A DNA stretch of 46,519 nucleotides from Reticulitermes lucifugus (Eukaryota; Arthropoda; Insecta; Blattodea; Rhinotermitidae), in assembly GCA_026260175.1 (NCBI GenBank), contig JAKCWW010002195.1:14021-60539 (forward strand), given 5' to 3'. Shown here in pieces: positions 42,101-46,519 of this stretch. The translations under genes and the position numbers were made by a program. Position 1 is the first letter of the stretch. Every line of letters begins with the position of its first letter. The notes under the pieces are model-generated. The model saw only the letters and a list, made by a program, of their open reading frames with translations. It did not search any database and was not told the DNA's origin.

Positions 42101-45100
42101 TTATTATTTTGTAGCATTATGATGTGATATTACCATTAACGTGGATTTAACTTCTTCAAAATTTTCAAATTAAATTCAAAAGATTACTAGTAAAACATCT
42201 TGAAATTTCCTCAAATTACTCCCCACCACTTTACACATATTGAAGTATCCATAAATACCTATTACATTATATCCTGCAGTCTTATCTGCAACATGATGTA
42301 ACATTTTGTTTGTTCTGGCACTCTTTATTCCTTGTAGGTATGTATTATATTCTCACACTGGGGTATCAGGCTTTCAAATATGGGCACATTTACTTCTATA
42401 TAAATTTGTAAAAAGTTTTATTCTTATAGATTATCATTTTTTAAAATCACATTACAAGTCCATATGCACGTCTGCACGTAAGCAAGTGTACATACAACTT
42501 ACAAGGAATACGAACACTGGAACCAACAAAAACATTACACCGTGTTTCACATGACTTCAAGATACAATCTAATAAGCATTTGTGGATAGTTAACAGATGC
42601 TCGGTGGGAGCTGGGGGTGGGTAGAGAGTAACATGAGTAAATCTAAGATATCTAAGCTGTTTCATTAGTAATCTCTTACACTTCATTTTAACACATTCAC
42701 TGCCAAAGTCGACCATGGTAGATTTAAGTATTTACATTTCAATTTGCCAGAGTCGACTTTAGTCGATCTAAAGTTTACTCTGCTCTTTTGCCTTAAATAG
42801 GCCACGCACACAATAAGTTCTTTCAGGAAACATATTTTACATCTTTATTAAAACCCAGCTGACAACTAGAAAAAATATATGCATTTTATATATAATTTTA
42901 TATATAATTATATTTTATAATTTATAAGATGACGGACTAGTTGTTTAACATTCAAAAAATCGCTGGCAATTTAACACCGTCCGGGATTTAAATGCCCGGC
43001 AGTGAACGTGTTAAAATGCTGAAAAAGTTAAATTTACATTAATCATAATATCAACACAGCAATGCTACAAAATAATAATGGGCGGAGACTACACACATCA
43101 ATATAACAATAAACGACATTTTTAGTAATTCTTAATAGTTTTTATCATAAACATATTTTATAAAACAAAGTATAACAAATAATGTAATGCCTAACAATTG
43201 ATTTGGTATTCATGAGGTGTTTCTCCCTAAAGATGACCCAGTACGGATCAAAACATGTTAGGAGACAGGTGACAGTTGTAACACTAAGTAGAGGTGGTAC
43301 ATGCTTCAGAATGAGTCGACTTAAGACAGAATGTTAGGTATTAAAATAAAATATCAGCACAGGTGAGGCATCAAACTTCATCATACAAAATGCAAGATGT
43401 TGAGAGTTCAGGGCCAACACAAGCAGAAACCTTATATTCCCAGGAAACACCTTAACCTGATAACTTTTCTTTGGTGCATTATCACATTTAGAATGTTTTG
43501 ATTTCATGCTGCTGTCAAAGAGCAATGTCAAAAAGAGCAAAACAAAGGAAGACACTACAACACAACTCAACTCAACACAGTAACAGTGTAAACAAGATTG
43601 AAACCCGGACTACATGCAACATGGTACGATGAGCATGGAAGAAACTGTGGGAGGTCAACGAAGCTTGATATTTACACTATTACACATGCTGAACACATAC
43701 ACCAAGTTGATTATACAAATACATATGCAGAAGATAAACATCATGTAGCTTTTTCAGACTGTAGTGATGTTTCTCATATGCTACTACACGGTGTTTGGCA
43801 GATCATGTCTAATCAGATTTTATGCATTCAACAAAACAATCGTCAGCTATATTTTCATGTGTATGACAGAATCCGTGTTGGAGGAGGGTTTGCTATAATT
43901 CGACATCATTCATTTATTCCTTCTGCTGATGGATGAAAGACAATAAGACATACTTCTGTGGCTTTCGCATTGAGACACTTGCGTTTAACCCCGGTCACAA
44001 TAAAAAATTTGCAAATGATTTCTCCGTGACACAAGATGCATATAACTCACCTGTTTCGACAAGCTTTCCCACATACTGTACAACAATGTCTTCTGAAGAA
44101 ACTGGGATCAATGTGCGTCAACCTGTGCATCCGCAGACTCCTGGTGTGTTTCATTTGCTTACCACATAGATCACACAGACATAAAGCTTCACTATGGCTA
44201 GCACAATGGCTTTCATAACCTCCCCTTGTTCCAAATTTTTTTCCGCAGTCTCGGCATTCAAACATTTTCTCACCTTCGTCATGTGTGTACAGATGATTCT
44301 TAAGAGCCTGTCTGTTACGGAACCGTTTCCCACAATATTCACAGATGAAAGGTTTTTCTTGTGTGTGTACGGATGTGTGCAAATGCAGCCCTGCTTTAGA
44401 AGAGAACTGCTTATCGCAATGAGTACAGAAGAATGATACACGACAACATTCATGAACATGTTTGAGATATTCCTCCAACGAAACAGACAAGTGGTCACAC
44501 TGCTTACATTTCAAGTGTTTGGGTTGTATTCCACCCTTTGGTTTATTTTCTGATGCAGTTTCTTCAGTGTCAGTTGGTTTATGTATTTCCTCACCATCCT
44601 GGTGAGTCCTCTCTGTTTCCTTAAATTTACTTCTTTTATTTTCCGACTCCTTAATAATTCCCCTAATTGCTCCTATAATCTTCGACTTCACATTACTGTC
44701 AATGCTTTCGAAGTTCTTAGATATTTTCATACGAAACTTTGACTTCCTTTCCTTTCGGATGCACCCTTCTGGTTCAACAAGAATGTCTGCCATTCTTACA
44801 ATTTCAACTACATTATGTCCCGTCTGCTTATAAACCTTTGTACGTAAAGCAGCCATATTTTGTGCCGAGATTTTCAATGCAGGCAATACCAGACGAGATT
44901 CAACATCTGTCTCCAAGCAACCAGCTCTGTGAGTCTTCATATCTTTTCCACTTTGCCTATACTTAAACGTTTCAGTTATATTGCTAATATTTGATACCAC
45001 ATTTTCACCTTCCTCCAAACAAGAGCTGTCAGTTGCATGCCAATTTACTTTAACAATATCCTCACCAAATTCTTTTTTTGGCACATGAGTTTTATTATGG

Positions 45101-45556
45101 TCTTCGAAGAGCTGTTCAGATTCATGAACAATTACATCATGTTCTGGACTGTGGAACACCTTCTCAGGGTGACAAGATGTTTGATGTGATACAAGATTAA
45201 CTTTACCAATAAAAGTTTTCTTGCAGTACACACAATTATAACCTGTCTGATCCCAACGTGTATACGAATGATCCACCGGGGCTCTCCTTGAAACAACATG
45301 AGTTATTACTTCACTACAAGAATTACTTTCAGTAGCCACTGTGGAAATGGTTTCTTCATATACATCTGATGATAACTGTTGTTCTGCTTTTGTATCAGGT
45401 ATTGTTGTGCCTCCATTTGATAGTACACGATAGTTTATGGTCGATTCATCAAAAAGACAAGCTGTGAGATCATGAGGAACTTCATCAGACTGTAAACAAT
45501 ACAGTTCCTTTTCTTGTGGTTGCTCCAGTTTTTCTTGTTCAACAAAATGTTGTTTC
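38053..45556 (-). CDS. C2H2 zinc-finger protein, last two coding exons (5' end off window)
   Basis: Exons 44051-45556 and 38053-39145 join at AG/G in phase 2 and give about 865 residues. The first exon has one isolated finger (CVYCKKTFIGKVNLVSHQ), a long acidic and basic low-complexity region and an atypical motif CKQCDHLSVSL with an HVHEC end. Fifteen close-packed fingers follow. Several linkers are HTGERPY-like, as in DNA-binding arrays. The finger CTVCGKACRNR + YLLTEHMRVH is made only by splicing. The C-terminus after the last finger is short and ends FGAECDAS. It is probably a nuclear DNA-binding regulator. I could not name the orthologue. Confidence 0.88.
39354..39638 (+). mobile_element. 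TTAA-flanked MITE, family 2 copy 2
   Basis: TTAA lies at both ends, with termini CCTTTCATTTATGG and (reversed) CCTTTAAACGACGG. The interior GGAAATTTACTGCAG and ACATGCTGCATAATC matches 6644-6891 reversed. It lies in the zinc-finger intron. Confidence 0.75.
39720..39945 (-). pseudogene. LINE reverse-transcriptase tail, family 1 copy 3
   Basis: The minus strand carries GPNRDKVT, NEELCNLYSVSDIRVIKLRS in broken frames, the tail of family 1. A CT/AC-rich run (about 39686-39725) abuts it. Confidence 0.62.
40138..40416. repeat. Diverged direct duplicate, copy 2 (uninterrupted)
   Basis: Partner of 35590-36452 without the mariner insertion. It contains a TA run (about 40168-40183). Both copies follow a family-1 LINE tail in the same orientation. 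Confidence 0.75.
40640..40945 (-). mobile_element. SINE family A copy 8
   Basis: Inverted copy: GTAAAATTGTCCTTATCCAT, CTGCTTCACCCCTGGGAAAC, GTCCAGCCTGTAGCCTAGTC and a head end TGACTATGCTGTCCTGGC. Confidence 0.8.
41285..41440 (-). repeat. Dispersed hammerhead-like repeat, decayed
   Basis: Plus GGGATCTGATACTGTGTAGC, CAACATTTTGGAGGAACCTG, then a second partial reversed copy (TCTCAGAAGACCGCAATC). The core box is lost. Confidence 0.5.
41885..43296. mobile_element. Foldback element C (about 1.4 kb)
   Basis: Arms 41885-42180 and about 43000-43296 are reverse complements with some decay. ACATGTTTTGATCCTTACTG is mirrored by CAGTACGGATCAAAACATGT, and TTATTATTTTGTAGCATTAT by AATGCTACAAAATAATAATG. Both outer ends carry the hammerhead-like core (minus TTGAAGA; plus CTAAAGA at 43227-43233). 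A MITE is nested next to the right arm. It lies in the zinc-finger intron. Confidence 0.88.
42688..43014. mobile_element. TTAA-flanked MITE nested in foldback C
   Basis: The left end TTAACACATTCACTGCC and right end (reversed) TTAACACGTTCACTGCC match at 16 of 17 bases. It is 327 bp, with inner repeats of GTCGAC type near the left end. No ORF; a piggyBac-type target site. Confidence 0.85.
43297..44050. other. Zinc-finger intron, 5' part
   Basis: The remaining intron holds a plus-strand open frame of 112 codons (43598-43936) with no known domain and no splice logic with the neighbours. Nothing else was recognised. Confidence 0.4.
44051..45556 (-). CDS. Zinc-finger gene penultimate exon
   Basis: The acceptor TTTTTCGTAG at 45557 precedes KQHFVEQEKLEQPQ; the donor AAACAG/GTGAGT at 44050 cuts the seventh finger after CRNR. 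The open frame upstream of 45556 (starting at GTG) is intronic. A ZAD or other N-terminal domain, if any, lies off the right edge. Confidence 0.87.
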
Positions 45557-46519
45557 CTACGAAAAACAGCAACCAAACACTGATGTAACAGATTACTGTA
45601 TTTAGTCACGTAATTTATGCACCTTTTCACCCAAACATTTGTGTCTGAAATTTAGTATTGCATGTTTGAGTCACACACAACAACTACTGTAAAAATTATT
45701 TCACTTACTCATACTCACTACATGTTTCAATATGTTGTATCATCCTCTGACGAAATAAATATCTACTGTCTTACTACAAACTATTATAAATGGCATGGAT
45801 TGTAGTCACCAGGGTTAAACTAATCTTAAAATATTAAAACAGAAGGTGTGTACTCCATACCTTAAAAAATTGTTCTTAAAATTTTTTTATTCTAATTAAT
45901 TCACTAGCTCTATTAACCCATTTTTTGGCCCCAGCATCATACTGTGTTAGGACTGTCACAACGACTGTTCTTTACCATATTGGTTGACACTAATGTTGCA
46001 AACATCAATGAATACAGACAGTGATGTGTCTGCGTTGTGATTCTATTGAAGTTCAATCCACACCGATCTTATTAGCACCAACAGTACAGCGTACCATATT
46101 AAGATGCAACCCGAAGATCTGACATGTACAAATACTGGAACAAGCATATAAGAAGCTGCCTGCATCCCCCCACCCCCCATGTCAGTTTTTATGTGTTCAT
46201 GTCCACTGTTGATCAAATGTCTTTCTTTTGGATTTCTGACCCGTATAGTAGTAAATGTTACAACATTTTGAAGAAACATACTGCCTCCATCTAAAGGGTG
46301 AATGAACCAGTTCAAGTGGATGGTGAAGTCATAGACAGGAGAAATTATGTTGCTTATATGTGACAGTTTGAGCGCATTTGACCAGTCACAGCTACAGAAG
46401 GTAAGAGGGGTTAAGATTGCCCCAAGCCAATGGGAGTTACAATTTCCAAGGATGGTTCTCAAGGCAACCATCCCCAATGAAAATTATGATAGATCAGAAA
46501 CAATTGGAGAATGTGGAAT
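45557..46519. other. Right edge, upstream intron of zinc-finger gene
   Basis: No upstream exon with good splice sites was recognised. A minus-strand open frame (46043-46477) overlaps a decayed dispersed hammerhead-like copy (about 46240-46300: CTGCCTCCATCTAAAGGGTG) and is probably repeat-derived. Confidence 0.45.

Noticed and set aside
43598..43936. 112-codon plus-strand ORF as a gene
   Set aside because: No recognisable domain, no splice or promoter context; it lies inside the zinc-finger intron.
45557..45630. Start of the zinc-finger protein at 45630
   Set aside because: That codon is GTG and an intron acceptor (TTTTTCGTAG) lies at 45557, so the reading frame upstream is intronic.
46043..46477. 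144-codon minus-strand ORF as the zinc-finger first exon
   Set aside because: No zinc-finger, ZAD or BTB features, and it overlaps a repeat copy seen elsewhere in the window.

Overview
The window is animal nuclear DNA. Coding exons are short, bounded by GT-AG introns, and separated by kilobases of AT-rich sequence full of transposon debris. The three recognisable genes are typical animal genes. The repeat content (several tRNA-derived SINE families, LINE 3' ends, TTAA-flanked MITEs, foldback elements) suggests an insect with a large repeat-rich genome. A polyneopteran such as a cockroach or termite is my best guess, but that is inference, not proof.

Left half (about 2.4-24.2 kb, minus strand): the first 13 coding exons of autophagy gene ATG2, a lipid-transfer protein that supplies the growing autophagosome membrane. 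I rebuilt them by splice sites and phase: 2280 nt, 760 codons, no frameshift. The 3' part lies beyond the left edge. One intron appears to use a GC donor. The introns hold SINEs, LINE tails, TTAA MITEs, a hAT MITE with a target-site duplication, a ~97-bp minisatellite and a ~74-bp tandem repeat.

Middle (24.2-29.9 kb): ATG2 and a plus-strand TMEM179-like four-pass membrane protein gene (4 exons, 249 aa, complete) are divergent, with starts 3.35 kb apart. A CpG-enriched patch lies just upstream of each start, in otherwise CpG-poor DNA.

Right half (30-46.5 kb): a transposon-dense intergenic region (pogo/Tigger-like MITEs, a mariner remnant, foldbacks, an inverted SINE pair with an assembly gap). 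It is followed by a minus-strand C2H2 zinc-finger gene whose last two coding exons (44051-45556 and 38053-39145) encode about 865 residues and 17 finger-like motifs. One finger is split exactly by a 4.9-kb intron. The 5' exons lie beyond the right edge.

The most interesting signal is not a gene. More than a dozen dispersed copies and three large foldback elements share a core reading CTGANGA, a short stem-loop, GAAA and a short palindrome. This resembles the conserved core of a hammerhead ribozyme. Most copies are decayed and have one extra base before the stem, so activity is uncertain. The three genes show no evident functional link.
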